Part shown: piece after piece, positions 44,501-45,952 of the stretch
Layout of the letters: each line of letters begins with the position of its first letter
Numbering within the stretch: the first letter of the stretch is position 1
Assembly (NCBI GenBank): GCA_964342825.1
Contig: CAYFHO010000001.1
Span: forward strand, 186,001 to 250,000
DNA from: AAA164-E04 sp964342825
GTDB lineage: Bacteria; Verrucomicrobiota; Verrucomicrobiia; Limisphaerales; AAA164-E04
Direction of reading: 5' to 3'
Length of the DNA stretch: 64,000 bases
Notes under the pieces: generated by a model
What the model was told of the DNA's origin: nothing
The model's input: the letters and a program-made list of their open reading frames with translations, nothing else
Databases searched by the model: none
Translations under genes and position numbers: made by a program

Positions 44501-44592
44501 CTGCCCCTACTGGAAACGACGGAACCAATGATGAAGAAGGAACATCTCCCAGCCAACCCGGTAATAAAGGTAAAGGAAAAGGTAAGAAATAA
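17563..44592 (+). CDS. giant LEPR-XLL-type RTX repeat protein (9009 aa)
   Basis: One uninterrupted frame of 27 kb encodes an acidic protein of roughly 0.9 MDa. Order of parts by residue: LEPR-XLL-like motif (51-60, here LEQR), acidic linker (70-190), autotransporter-like beta-strand unit (247-377), lipase-like alpha/beta-hydrolase (385-810), LP-D/N-L pentad tract (1126-1573), about 200-aa repeats with EF-hand inserts (1580-3345), beta-rich region (3345-3770), charged helical segment (3774-3850), first RTX block (3986-4108), four 'INVDD' repeats (4346-5026), two Calx-beta-like modules (5493-5733), long RTX region (6033-8826) with about 175-aa super-repeats, and a Gly/Asn tail ending GKGKGKK. 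The TTG start is uncertain; TTGs at 17638 and 17668 are alternatives. No classical signal peptide is visible. The export genes lie immediately upstream. It is probably a secreted or surface adhesin/exoenzyme folded with calcium. Confidence 0.93.
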   Translation: MTAFVISSQLTPFYLKNDSPKTVILLSIKLCKQLILNNQRQISNPFGLEELEQRVLLSADGLSAGMIDSGDGMNADLDSVDTVDNELLTVENEQLDDIFEWSEGSLDDLNDDQNNFSEETKSESDDVSENDSNQENPFQVASLDQGESAPESSADNGSEEVVESGQVDLDLPELIEILPSGTGFDSQDLVVSQLVDTLNASNAPPSSANNSVFDTDFSKFSTENPGEIQLDPENGLDLGTSPLYLSDFYTISGNGTIQGDLISDATISPGNSPGIISHAGNHVLNSGSNLIIEIAGTGSAGAADGFDQLQVSGDLTLGGTLTIQIEPGYTPVAGDSFEIITFGSVQGAFQTFTGQQLNGGLFLQPTLTDTGMLVTVTEGQSGTPERPLIFVPGFGGSFAADDSVADWFASRGLSPDKLQLDPLGGTYDDLIATLDSAGYTPESDLFVANWDWRLSVAPSPEVVNDANDVDGIISGPDVTAAKLTDGEFKYGIDYLGHSLKEAFEQWASDRGVAPDSVDIITHSTGGILARAYIQSTGYNTEFQNGKLLPKVNDLFMIGVPNQGVSSVWNLLNNNWSRELATRFMGIVVGAAYDYVVNYNGTIAGSDYDIDLALVQAQGGDQEKAFIELYVGSLNDLLATFPFLDVTPNDNIDNPIYQIPSNTFLLDLNDGYGISGVPANVANQFLNLLDGDLVVYYSEETDTETTVLQTTDAGGLIVELDDPAGRSSDGVETWFEDVKTSAGDGTVLAVSAFGQFVGNGLVKERKQLESSGLDTEHGPLASNANVQEDILLELGIRDASTASQHISTGLRYNEFERVEALVGLGISTLAQNTATGSLNFTFTGSDINFDDILIIRDPSITIDVDYDGPTITGFVQVAATSAALFPNKPFTASFSDEDNQDVSLTGTFSFSTNEFVFSGADFSVELGDVFNLHASNLKITFGGLNDISVVFTDAQMEFLDLLDLKGDFGFETAPDEVVDIDTNLPANLAQAFDPSTAIQAIATEGNLDYDENYTTLSGLKVNAYRITANGVSGFIGFGDAEFDVITNQITNGDDLTGFGFENLDLGVGLFTPDNENLSALGLPDFIALKGDVATMDTFGFGEILDIDAADISIAINTAARMSGGVNVPDLNLPDFTLPTIELPDLLLPDLTLPTFTLPDLVLPGFQFDLPDFSLPNFQIPNITLPEFSWPSIDLPALELPDLDLSGLIPDIALPSLNLPSISLPDLQLPNIDLSGLNLPDFPDLALPSLALPNLQLPDLVIPTIDLPDFVIPTLDLSLDIPALVFPNIVIGSIQLPDIQLPDLDLSAFGLPNLKLPNIQIPAFNFPDIVIPNIELPDLDLGLDFPNITLPSLSLPDLNIPAISMPSLSLPNLDLSIFTLPDLVFPDLAGLALPDLSLPDLDFPSIEIPNLELPTLDLSMLELPNFNFPSLSIPSISLPTLPDLNLALPNLYVPEFDLGRLALPSISLPDLTIPQIDLPQLVLPDFDITIPNLPTLELPDLTLPSVQLPSLTLPNLDLPDIDLSLLGLPNIVLPTISLPNLSLPNLQLPDLELPDLSLPDITIPDFELPGLTLSGVGKPALDFLSSFPAANPDPAGFEVNGFQLDFDGNRQTTVIVNDIDITIADLLDLSGGLAFEFGPTYIIDVATGIPSNLGQAANFIQPIFDEFVNDAGLTIGENFSTIEGLEVSSITVGAADLDGFLGYGDPDFDSDLNTQDLVGFSLTGIDLGLAMFKSTIPIKKLPKFTALKASADDFTLHGLGDVLELDAQEITLEVNTGTAWPADLGNPVINFETSFPGAGETPAGFEVTMPNGLDPIYIDYDGNYRIALELGSASMNLADFLVLQGGFRVEMGPTYVVDVATGISANLGAALGSIGLDTIANDLLNIGGIEIGENFSTISGLEVGSMLIGGSSIDAFVGYGDFDFGTPLADQDVFGAKIEGLDFGLGMFSPTIPVDSLPSFTALKAEADTFEFRAGLSDVISVEGSGITLVYNNGTAWPGDLGNPVINFQTSFESSEGAQDGSFEIETSGDPVSLDFDGNQRIGVEIADADVSLFSFIYVQGAFAFEKGPTHSVTLGTGVPANLGATLGAIGLDTLADSLELAGVTVSDDFSTISGLEVSSMTFGASGANAFVGYGDFDFDTSINDQDVFGFYIQNLDLGLGIFDPTLPIEGLPSFMAAKATADTFAFKAGNDDYIKVQGKGIEINLNNGDEWPGGFGPPVIDFESSFPGFGDAGFEVKTGGEPVYLDYDGNQRIGVSVEYALVSLFDFLHLEGGFAFEKGPQMLITAGTGVPGNLGPALQSAWDVATGELDPALLGNVDLINNAGTLTNLDVSGFTLGGSQINAFLGFGLSTSSITIPNDTSERPLGDLLDTPNLRENLFGFSLEGLDFGAAVMDPTINSILPESFQIPSFTAAKAHADTFEFLDGGLGIAKVVGKEIDLHLNSGDNWNIGGIEFGPAVIDWHTTFYEDTNENGQLDNGEDLDGDGELDLGFAVPTGGEPVILDYDGNQRIGVTIEYALVSLLDLVHLEGSFGFEMGPQMLVDVSTGFPADYGNQFETLFDSTINALPESVRGTTSISNGGSTINDLDVSGFTLGATGVNAFVGVGLDTDSIIVPDDTSDRPLGDLLTSDNDDLIGVSVTGLDVGAGVFEATINDFLPEALKIPKMVTVKAESDALEFLLGPLGEDIVIEARDLAVNVNYGGSWLGGFGQPILNYQSSFEEGYLEVATGATPVELDYDGAARIGGEIGKLTLQISEFVHIVGSVAFEFGPTYTVETAGGLFGDTIDDVADFLTDFGLPSDLPVPLFDTNSELEFMSIGASDVHAFVGMKGPYWNDADNDLEVDRDAVTGDIIDAEINEDAIGIVIDDFDFGMAFMKPTDPLRSFAKYVALKATANEVSLVGIENVTLSAEELLVEVNLSTPTFYGLSLFPVVDFANTEAFASEELALFDEFAGNSSGNITLGELATINTNYNAGIAALNGVPNNDSTVLSHEDILEILNTDDTGDSKGVIDVHEAAALFGISDLELALDSDDAALKSLAEAITAEDVDGDGKIDPLGYEVNTGGKPVYLSMDTSVIRAQGFVELNILNALTLTGSVAFELGPTQNVTLSNGSTKTVSTMTIGGSNITGFVGINGPYWTDTNGDFSVSNDELSSSAIGLHITDLDFGISVMASVNPTDLGVYLAVKADVPEDGFGFVGVPNLTVAGSLSIDINIGVGFDGGFSPVNFVDSLSEVPALFDLIDTNNDGVISVSEQNVALAQGSIGLDIVDAAQLASVLNTTVGPADDLLTMQEVLAKLDDNFETENQAAIDALDEDGDGRLDIGLEVNTGNPASPVVLDYTEFLISIQIGGELEYTDVFRMSGVFLLEIDNSGLKIFAAAGIEIGPDIGADRNSKIFNMNALGALVINSQGVAADINVSVAVGGALRNVITLNASARLLFNTTGADQTITIPEKFVGYLDGTTSLSEIPSSPDIVPATLSGLTGALDGRFTINNDGSATFTISGGAPRLDGTFDANGSYFLVALQGDLTIVRTFTISGAFHLKIGTGGLEMGLNGTIDLGGFVTLNIAGGAVIENGVFAAYIGLNVNFDVLPSLNGGVNISGAAVLQINTGNSSKVVYDALGTGHTVSGNTYLFSIAADIDLFGVLDADGSVTMAVVNGVFSIDVNGSVDFFGIVDIGITGYFNTNGNFSFTGTLNLDLTAGGFGIDGGLSVTLTQSSFTGHGSVGIVVLGQSFNVATAEISVNWSTGHWRVYVEGPLSVWLEVKDVGNGIEFDGGLGLLDELVEALVEVAEVVAEAVVDAALAVADAAVVMAEAIVEFGEDVVEFFEDVGSAIADAAEAVWDEISSWFEDERTVITEYVVNPRDYYVYSSSLSGGTLTINNGRRHGGASQLNLFVVDGNLIIDAPDHTERVIVSTSQRQERDWEWDGWPPYGQWSSWYNVGSAQNNYANINVSNATNYALGSINKIVINGTNSSETIILQRDTIYIDTEVYANGGNDTIATARGNDIVWGGSGNDVIFTYEGDDYLYGDHPSNTGITGNDKLFGGLGSDHLFGGPGNDLLDESKDRQNPETPIFSETNHFEGGSGEDIIMGSPGRDTIIGGTGDDTIVGLANDDLYIFHNNYGTDEFVDIFGKEQLDFSEVTVSMQLNMSGEGTTALAGFGNNLVAIPLISIKEINLGTGNDHFDFTSLPNFRLDITDENGSDVYDFDLVKPVSDQAGTRVDIFDKAGTTDRIELDVDSTDHIIYFHPQQAVLNQLNLTWNTGIEEIILTDDAPLQTTISTYSNFPTLLIKSGVTVRSSTGGDITFLAHRDFTLESGGLISTSGDVIIRADHFGPVTGSIINLIGTINADNVHVHGNNGNDTVHLTNVTSGSETIIDTYGGVDVINIRTINAQTTVNAGAQNDTINVGTLAPGTGGTLDAILALLVVNGDADTDVFNVDDRGDGSNNVGTLTSTQITGLDMPSGITYGSLETLNIGLGSGSDTFTVASTHSNLTNIWSYDGADVINVRTIAGVTNVTTGTGSDNINIGSNSNGTQGNRRNNQNGTLNGIGARLTINGETPTSGSDWLTIDDTADTNPNTGAVTPSHISGLGLSGAGIDYYAIEHLVINLGDGGNTFTIHNTHNSATSGFAEETYLSTGNGFDSITIQTVADWVQVNAQGGNDTVTVQTTNSGSDLTINGETGDDIINLSSLNALAVVNAGDDNDTVNVFSTNSGSVTTVNGQNGSDTVNIQTMNGLVTVNAGANNDVVNVGTATPSLPGLPTTQVGNIDHINVLLTVDGGAGGNDILNIDDSNPSNNAKSGTLTLNTLRGLELESGINYTTFESLNLWLASGNNRFDIDSTHGGSTTIQASGGSDTFNIRATALGSSTYLYGETGNDTFNLTQLAPQLPSPYPATLPPPSADTIGNVDQLDGFISINGGNQSDVINVDDSGNTASKSSKLTSNTLRGLALEGGVDYVEAETFNVWMGIGNDTFYIDSTHGGKTNVYAGDGNETTNEYNDTIAIRSIAGETTIHGQEGNDAILVNVEYAAGIPDLVGVNPANLSQFVRTHVNGLDLAGPVAIPLHLHGEGGSDDYVLNLAHQGAALINVHDNGAPFDGVDTLTINGADDIDGVNNDPHDTFLFRKDFVALLNTPDSNGNFEFVERVNYDENINARLIVNGLGGNDAFAADDNTATTTMDGGPGVDTFQIGQVFGTLRDVAANISANDTFDTTPIVIGVIRSFVDEELIFDPAEHNFSDVINVNTGQTRHERILEEAALAAAAGESLIGVAYVSDGVSHPATIFGGDDGDIINIYHNKGTLRVEGEDGNDEFTVRAFVILEGIVQGDSDVKGGGGDDVVKYAINAPVSIDGGSGFDTIVVLGTPFADNFVVTPEGIFGAGLNVSFDNVESAELDALEGDDIIYVLGTSSDMVTTVIGGQGNDVINIGGDVVETIVSSDLLGRAGIITHNILSGPDDYLAAGINGIATNILSASDGALVDISPVGDPLIVTEDGVMSAYWIMLTGPVNGNLDEEVYLTVSAGVASTADKSVGGDSVQVRTENGDYTDAVVLTFDKTGVKQKVYVRAVDDNGIEGERLVMLSHTIISELEAYEAVQMVNTQVTVIDNEKPSIEFRQFEDLGGGNLVADRITEVLEGPGGFTDVYRFALTTSPQVGETVTVDLVHNSQISVSQSTFTFDSSNWNTFREVVVTAVDDVDMDGIERVKIVHEVSSAFNNTIFNLAEAEMPELKVKVYDNETAGVIVRQSGSRTIAVVDGDDDDYRIRLTKELIAGESLNFGLTTDAQTILYPVGQASRFTDNNSYGNFNEAGDEFTYSVSFDSSNWNAWYEVGVGANASFEYDDSLQPTKTFAPVAQNLDIIQGPLIVEGSVIPGKDRSLEQAIVLPGESNPEVKKEDPEGDESQRIDILNIYHSDNTDNDSGQIFLRSDAVYVDETGASTVDIKNPGLALTGFEMGGTHEVNEGTAQNPILAYYGGGITLGGFEIVEFLMGKGPETLTVETTDQKSLSSYEHDHDGFLIDGEGSRFDEDGNLIGLYDQDDAIFAIHGGGGDDSIFINDRGNAPVIVYGDTSEDGVRFSNNTGSISVHGTSFTNPGNDFIDASAMPAQNDGYVGVVVFGGPGNDTIFGSQDADHLAGGTNDSGIDEIRGQSGNDNIYADDEFNFDLMLFAQDRITPFDHMTQEGLEAVNHMFVVVTSATAGSDLIFGDDGNDIILGDHGIIDQDPGTRRIHTTGQVIRVQTVGMSNGESDTIFGNQGDDLIFGGMAGDSIFGGNSLAEAAISGEDADIIVGDNGVADFIIKDGDLNNLDALYTTDVDLSTVGSDTIEGNEDDDIVLAGLDTDFIDLHQGNNTAFGDNGRIEWMNGFLDFIVSTEEGTASIAPEGSHDEITAGFGDDIILGGYESDTISVQGGNNKVFGDSGHIDFGFNLGDLQLIESIAYIYGGVDTIETGLGNDIVIGGFDSDIITAQVGENIGVGQLDGSNIIIGDNGSVDYLDNGDLLSNDIDTIVTTEVDEGGADMITTGASDDIILGGEGSDSINAGHGKNLVMGDNGRITAAVSDTNRFGSLPITLGLVETTDSLIGGSDVILVGDGDDIVLGGINEDIIAGSYDSLTDAYLPSEGNNIFLGDSGSIDWTASDHGGNLAGDDADPRDLDRILSTQPNHGSNDLILSGAGDDIIIAGEDGETISENANHDKSLHAASTDGDHVEAGDGNNIVFGDNGEIFASSFNDLNNNLVLGLLQTAPGTSLIGGSDSITTGGGSDIVVGGIDADFINAGNGDNIILGDSGLIDWSAKDRGGILWGDDLDPSDIDRLYSIDENHGGSDHITTGAGSDIIIGGEDGELVTEVDIIGAALNANELINFGPAGDIIDAGNGNNVVFGDNGFMDAAGQTAPQLAGIPMTFGIIQTGDSLIGGSDRIFVGAGHDIVLGGIDADIIVGGSDGQGGYLPSEGNNLILGDSGYIDWTAAEGHHPVAEAGDDTDATDIDRIVSVDENHGGNDLILTGAGSDIIIAGEDGEIVSDLEVAGVINQVHTVNAVVDQNGNTLDGDTIHAGNGDNLVLGDNGRITAANNDGAHFENIAITLGLVESGDSLIGGADQITTGVGSDIIIGGIDGDTIIANDTESAGQPDGNNIIIGDSGLIDWASRDREPGALGGDTDASDIDRIWSKDQNHGGTDHITTGEGNDIIIAGEDGENVDETNIYLPAGQSRVATNADIESTPDGDVIVAGNGNNIVLGDNGFITSALNGAQQYAGLAITLGLIESGDSLIGGSDTIYVGDGDDIVVGGIDADTITAGPGLVPTEGDNIIIGDSGLIDWTAAERAGTNSLAGDDMDSSDIDRLSSIDEDHGGNDIIITGSGNDIVIGGEDGELVTEIDIDGDPLAKGELISDLPEGDIIEAGDGNNVVFGDNGIMLAAGTGAPQLPGITMTFGIIQTGDSLIGGSDRIFVGAGHDIVLGGIDADIIVGGSDGQGGYLPSEGNNLILGDSGYIDWTAAEGHHPVAEAGDDTDATDIDRIVSVDENHGGNDLILTGAGSDIIIAGEDGEIVSDLEVAGVINQVHTVNAVVDQNGNTLDGDTIHAGNGDNLVLGDNGRITAANNDGAHFENIAITLGLVESGDSLIGGADQITTGVGSDIIIGGIDGDTIIANDTESAGQPDGNNIIIGDSGLIDWASRDREPGALGGDTDASDIDRIWSKDQNHGGTDHITTGEGNDIIIAGEDGENVDETNIYLPAGQSRVATNADIESTPDGDVIVAGNGNNIVLGDNGFITSALNGAQQYAGLAITLGLIESGDSLIGGSDTIFVGDGDDIVVGGIDADTITAGPGFQPSEGNNIIIGDSGLIDWTARERVNAGLYQNRAGDDFDAADIDRLISLAVDHGGNDTIVTGHGDDIIIGGEDGELVLEANIDSDPVAGEITADITNGDLIDANDGDNLIFGDNGEIFAAATDAPQYGYSITLGFVTTIAPAIGGNDEITTGVDYDIILGGVLEDTIIANDHELYSRYPEAGDGHNHDLDNIILGDNGYIDWTASERDYVGQESSGDDTDPSDIDRVSTTQPTIGHNDWIQSGAGYDLIFGGTLQDIIYAGAGNDLVFGDHGELLAVAGGGVVAQELPMSGSGAGYEDPFIFRAIDTQNADLGDNDIVYGEDGEDIILGQQGDDQLFGGNDNDDLIGGHNVADGHDGSDRIDGGSYTYGVIDLADGGLLPGETDHDAIAGDNAIILRRGDLVSPRMRVLIDGVIYDLDALLQITDAYQKNPDGVEVRDITLLNHEFIDDQNPSNDTPSDQYGDDIIAGGPDNDEIFGQLGEDVIQGDGQVLLSLPGAEPVDSGAWRDVNGLLNINVSQERESDGDDYIEGNGGSDIIFGNLGQDDIIGGNSDLFGLDLQKNRWDTSDLIFGGAGVNTDRNDLGDATWTDGEGSLIVNDFNGHSRDADYILGDNGNIYRLVEVVGASGDTQYLTFNYDIGTDFDGTERGDLRIVVRGNEWISDSETGAQDYTPGGADYDAANTVNNLGAADEIHGEAGDDVIYGMVGDDVLFGDGQDDDLYGGYGHDWISGGTGQDGVLGDDGRIYTSRNSTQGESLYGIAGFSAGDLNLEISTPGGFQQAVLNVEGALKKTVNLTPFNVASPADVAAMGEDVVLYVAQFANDIIFGGWGSDFLHGGSGDDAISGAEALPQYFAEPVNPGDYLAWGEVGGREVEFAAYDENDPKSKVYVTPNASGVLEFAESGDEFILNFNHLEGPQDLYADGVNYDPIATDGDDIIFGDLGNDWLVCGTGRDTTYGGFGDDLMNVDDNHETNGGLNDVPDTHPSYEDRAFGGAGRDILIANTGGDRLIDWAGEFNSYLVPFAPFGMATVSRSIMPALQEFLYDLSRSQGADPTRAADENTDPARNGEPLGELGLVTQQDWAWQDQTGAPDDPQPGNIGGGSRDVRIDADSGANGGGGGGTGGSGGSGGGGNDGGSDNGGGNGNGNGNGNNGNGNGNNGVGNGQDPAPTGNDGTNDEEGTSPSQPGNKGKGKGKK
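17713..17742 (+). other. LEPR-XLL-like N-terminal motif (LEQRVLLSAD)
   Basis: Residues 51-60 of the giant protein read LEQRVLLSAD, preceded by 'NPFGLEE'. The LEPR-XLL motif is known near the N-terminus of very large repetitive proteins of PVC and other Gram-negative bacteria; its usual form has Pro where this one has Gln. The position before a long acidic linker fits a targeting or processing signal rather than part of a folded domain. Confidence 0.8.
18300..18693 (+). other. autotransporter-like beta-strand unit
   Basis: Residues about 247-377 show the pattern of passenger-type beta-strand repeats: 'ATISPGNSPGIISHAG', then 'GFDQLQVSGDLTLGGTL' and 'YTPVAGDSFEIITF'. This combination is common in large secreted PVC proteins and autotransporter passengers and forms part of a beta-helix. 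Confidence 0.65.
18715..19990 (+). other. lipase/PGAP1-like alpha/beta-hydrolase domain in the giant protein
   Basis: Residues about 385-810 begin with an oxyanion-type 'IFVPGFGGS', contain the nucleophile elbow 'ITHSTGG' (Ser523), an acidic 'LLDGDLVVYYS' region (Asp691 or Asp689) and 'TEHGPLASNANVQEDI' (His776). The spacing and context match LCAT/PGAP1-type lipases, in which a 'GDG.V..S' motif carries Asp and a downstream 'H..L..n..v' carries His. The triad looks complete, so esterase or lipase activity is plausible. The substrate is unknown. Confidence 0.7.
20938..22281 (+). repeat. LP-[DN]-[LFI]-x pentad tract, about 445 residues
   Basis: Residues 1126-1573 are almost entirely pentads of the form [LIVF]-P-[DNST]-[LFI]-x, about 85 copies, for example 'LPDLTLPTFTLPDLVLPGF'. 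The run is broken about every 45-60 residues by 'LDLSxL'-type units (LDLSGL, LDLSAF, LDLSIF, LDLSML, IDLSLL), giving a higher-order period. Codons vary between copies, so the array is old or strongly selected at protein level. D/N before L recalls pentapeptide-repeat beta-helices, whereas the Pro resembles the LPEV repeats of animal periaxin. Confidence 0.9.
24961..25029 (+). other. EF-hand-like calcium loop insert 1
   Basis: Residues about 2467-2489 contain 'DTNENGQLDNGEDLDGDGEL', matching the DxNxNGxLDxGE calcium loop and a second DxDGD loop. It is inserted at the same place of a 200-aa repeat as the two larger inserts downstream. Confidence 0.75.
26392..26730 (+). other. EF-hand-like insert 2
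   Basis: Residues about 2944-3056 form a helical, acidic insert with 'DEFAGNSSGNITLGEL', 'NTDDTGDSKGVIDVHEA' and 'EDVDGDGKIDP'. At least two loops fit EF-hand-type calcium sites. It occupies the same position within its repeat as insert 1. Confidence 0.65.
27265..27530 (+). other. EF-hand-like insert 3
   Basis: Residues about 3235-3323 include the canonical loop 'DTNNDGVISVSE' and a closing 'DEDGDGRLDIG', with helices between them. It is the third consecutive 200-aa repeat carrying an insert here, after a shorter and a similar-sized one. Confidence 0.75.
28884..29112 (+). other. charged Ala/Val-rich helical segment within the beta-rich protein
   Basis: Residues about 3774-3850 consist of heptad-like Ala/Val/Glu/Asp sequence ('EVVAEAVVDAALAVADAAVV', 'DVGSAIADAAEAVWDEISSW') with no glycine-aspartate repeats. 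It is predicted to be a long amphipathic helix or helical pair, and it divides the N-terminal repeats from the RTX regions. Confidence 0.7.
29518..29886 (+). repeat. first RTX (GGxGxDxLx) calcium-binding block
   Basis: Residues about 3986-4108 contain nonapeptide RTX units such as 'GGSGNDVIF', 'GGLGSDHLF', 'GGPGNDLLD' and 'GGTGDDTIV'. RTX units bind calcium in a parallel beta-roll and fold outside the cell, where calcium is abundant. Confidence 0.9.
30600..32640 (+). repeat. four 'INVDD' beta repeats of about 140-225 residues
   Basis: Residues about 4346-5026 contain four related units, each with 'xVNGDxxxDxxNVDD' or 'INGGNQSDVINVDDSG', then 'LTxxxLxGLxLxxGIxY', 'ESLNxxLGxGxDTFxIxSTHxG' and 'DTINVRT'. 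Unit starts are near 30820, 31210, 31880 and 32300. They resemble diverged RTX/beta-helix sequence and are distinct from the other repeat families of this protein. Confidence 0.75.
34039..34760 (+). repeat. two Calx-beta-like modules
   Basis: Residues about 5493-5733 contain two sandwich-like modules with the typical ending: 'VYVRAVDDNGIEGERLVMLSH' in the first, and 'EVVVTAVDDVDMDGIERVKIVH' in the second, each followed by a 'VYDNE/VIDNE' linker. Calx-beta domains bind calcium and are frequent in large bacterial surface proteins. Confidence 0.75.
38233..39338 (+). repeat. perfect 1106-bp direct repeat, copy 1
   Basis: This segment of the giant gene recurs at 39814-40919, offset 1581 bp, with no difference seen by eye along its length. 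Flanking repeat units at the same offset are clearly diverged, so the identity is recent. Confidence 0.9.
39814..40919 (+). repeat. perfect 1106-bp direct repeat, copy 2
   Basis: Second copy of 38233-39338. Similarity continues for about 70 bp past 40919 with scattered changes (first at 40920, T for C) and drops at the left edge directly before 39814. The offset is a multiple of three, so the frame is kept. Confidence 0.9.
44299..44592 (+). other. Gly/Asn-rich C-terminal tail ending in GKGKGKK
   Basis: The last about 98 residues are low-complexity: 'GGGGGGTGGSGGSGGGG', then Gly-Asn dipeptides, an acidic/Ser/Pro patch and a Lys-rich end. Typical type I secretion signals have a hydrophobic or amphipathic C-terminal end, which is not seen here. 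Confidence 0.85.
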
Positions 44593-45031
44593 ATATCAAC
44601 CACTCCGGGTTGTAATTCTCCCTCAAGTCCGCATCACTAGTCTTTTGAATTAAACTCAGACCAGGCTCATTGCCTTCACGGGTGATTTTCCCAAATGCCA
44701 TGACTCCAAGAAATGGAGAGGGGAACCATAAGTAAAGGAAGACTATGATCTCAGAATATTGCTAGTCATTTGCTACCCCACCATAGTTTGGGTATCCATT
44801 TCACTCAGCCGAGCAGTTTATGCGTGGTGACCAATGACTATTTCGAATTCAATCCAATCCTGTATTAACTCTTGGTCAGGAAAGGTGGTCGAAATAGGAC
44901 AGTACAGACATGATTTTGACCGAGGTTTCCAAATAAGTCTTCGGCTTTCTTCTGCTCGAAAAATCAGAATACTGATATAGGTGAATTTGAGACTTCCACA
45001 TTGACTGTTTTTTCAAACAGACAATTGCGTG
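44593..45031. other. intergenic stretch between the giant gene and the hydrolase
   Basis: The 439 bp contain no convincing gene. A short imperfect hairpin (CAACC...GGTTG, about 44599-44614) follows the giant gene's stop but lacks a T run, so a terminator is unproven. The convergent hydrolase gene ends at the right edge. Confidence 0.4.
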
Positions 45032-45940
45032 TCATTCATTAAAAGAATTTTTCGATAGCATGTTGAGGATCGTTTCACCGAGGATTTCCGGGTGGGACCA
45101 GGGGATGAAATGATCGACTCCTTCGAGTAGGAAAATGCTGGGAGGTGGTTGAAGGTGATTAAGTTTCTTCAGGGCGTATTGTGCGTTGGCAGCAGGAACC
45201 AGCCGGTCTTTGGTTCCTTGTAAAACGGCAACGGAGCATCGGATCTTTTCCCAAAGGTCTTCTTGTTTTTGAAGTTCCTGTTTCAAAGGCCAAATTTCCT
45301 CATTTGCCACCCTTAGATCTTTCGGTAGAGCCCATCGGATCAACCATGATTTGCCTGCCCGCTGATACCATTGATGCTCCTCAAGGGCCGGGTCAATCGA
45401 CGGGGCCACCAAGATTAGCCCAGAAACTTGTTCAGGATATTCCATGGCAAGACGCGCAGCCACGGGGCCACCATAGGAATGTCCTGCAACAAGAATCGGC
45501 TGTTTAGCCTGGGCGTGTTTGAATGTTTTTTGAATCAAGTTTACCTGAGTCAGAAGTGATGTTTCCCAATCGCCGAATCCTGATTTTCCATATCCGGGGC
45601 GATCAACTGAGATCAATTGCGCATTGTCCAAAAGTTGAGGAGATTTCAAAAAATGACTGAAAGCATTCCAGGCACCAGGAGAGCCATGAATGAAAACCAC
45701 GAGGGGTTTATTGGTTTCACCGACATGGGCATAGTGCATGACTTGTTGTTGATTGGTCACGGTAAGAAAACGCGGGGTACGATGCCCCTCAAACATTTCA
45801 GCGACTTCGCCCGGTTCCAGTGGTGGGTAGAATGACACGCATCCACTTAAGTAAAAACCAAAAATGAGCATGAAAATCGGGGCGCACATCACGGATGTAC
45901 GCAAGAACACTTTCATGGAGTTTTTGGTTATTTTTATCAC
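45032..45940 (-). CDS. lipoprotein alpha/beta-fold hydrolase
   Basis: The 302-residue protein has an N-terminal signal with lipobox LSGC (Cys34), so it is probably membrane-anchored. The alpha/beta-hydrolase fold shows 'VVFIHGSPGAW' (oxyanion region), nucleophile elbow GHSYGG (Ser155), 'GTKDRLVP' (Asp245) and 'GVDHFIPW' (His277), a complete triad. Substrate unknown; esterase-type activity is likely. It starts 13 bp after the stop of the adjacent DUF21/CBS gene on the same strand and appears to be the last gene of that operon. Its 3' part is nearly identical to the fragment at 8006-8384. Both Met1 and Met9 are possible starts. Confidence 0.9.
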   Translation of the reverse strand: MIKITKNSMKVFLRTSVMCAPIFMLIFGFYLSGCVSFYPPLEPGEVAEMFEGHRTPRFLTVTNQQQVMHYAHVGETNKPLVVFIHGSPGAWNAFSHFLKSPQLLDNAQLISVDRPGYGKSGFGDWETSLLTQVNLIQKTFKHAQAKQPILVAGHSYGGPVAARLAMEYPEQVSGLILVAPSIDPALEEHQWYQRAGKSWLIRWALPKDLRVANEEIWPLKQELQKQEDLWEKIRCSVAVLQGTKDRLVPAANAQYALKKLNHLQPPPSIFLLEGVDHFIPWSHPEILGETILNMLSKNSFNE

Positions 45941-45952
45941 TTGCAGGGTTGG

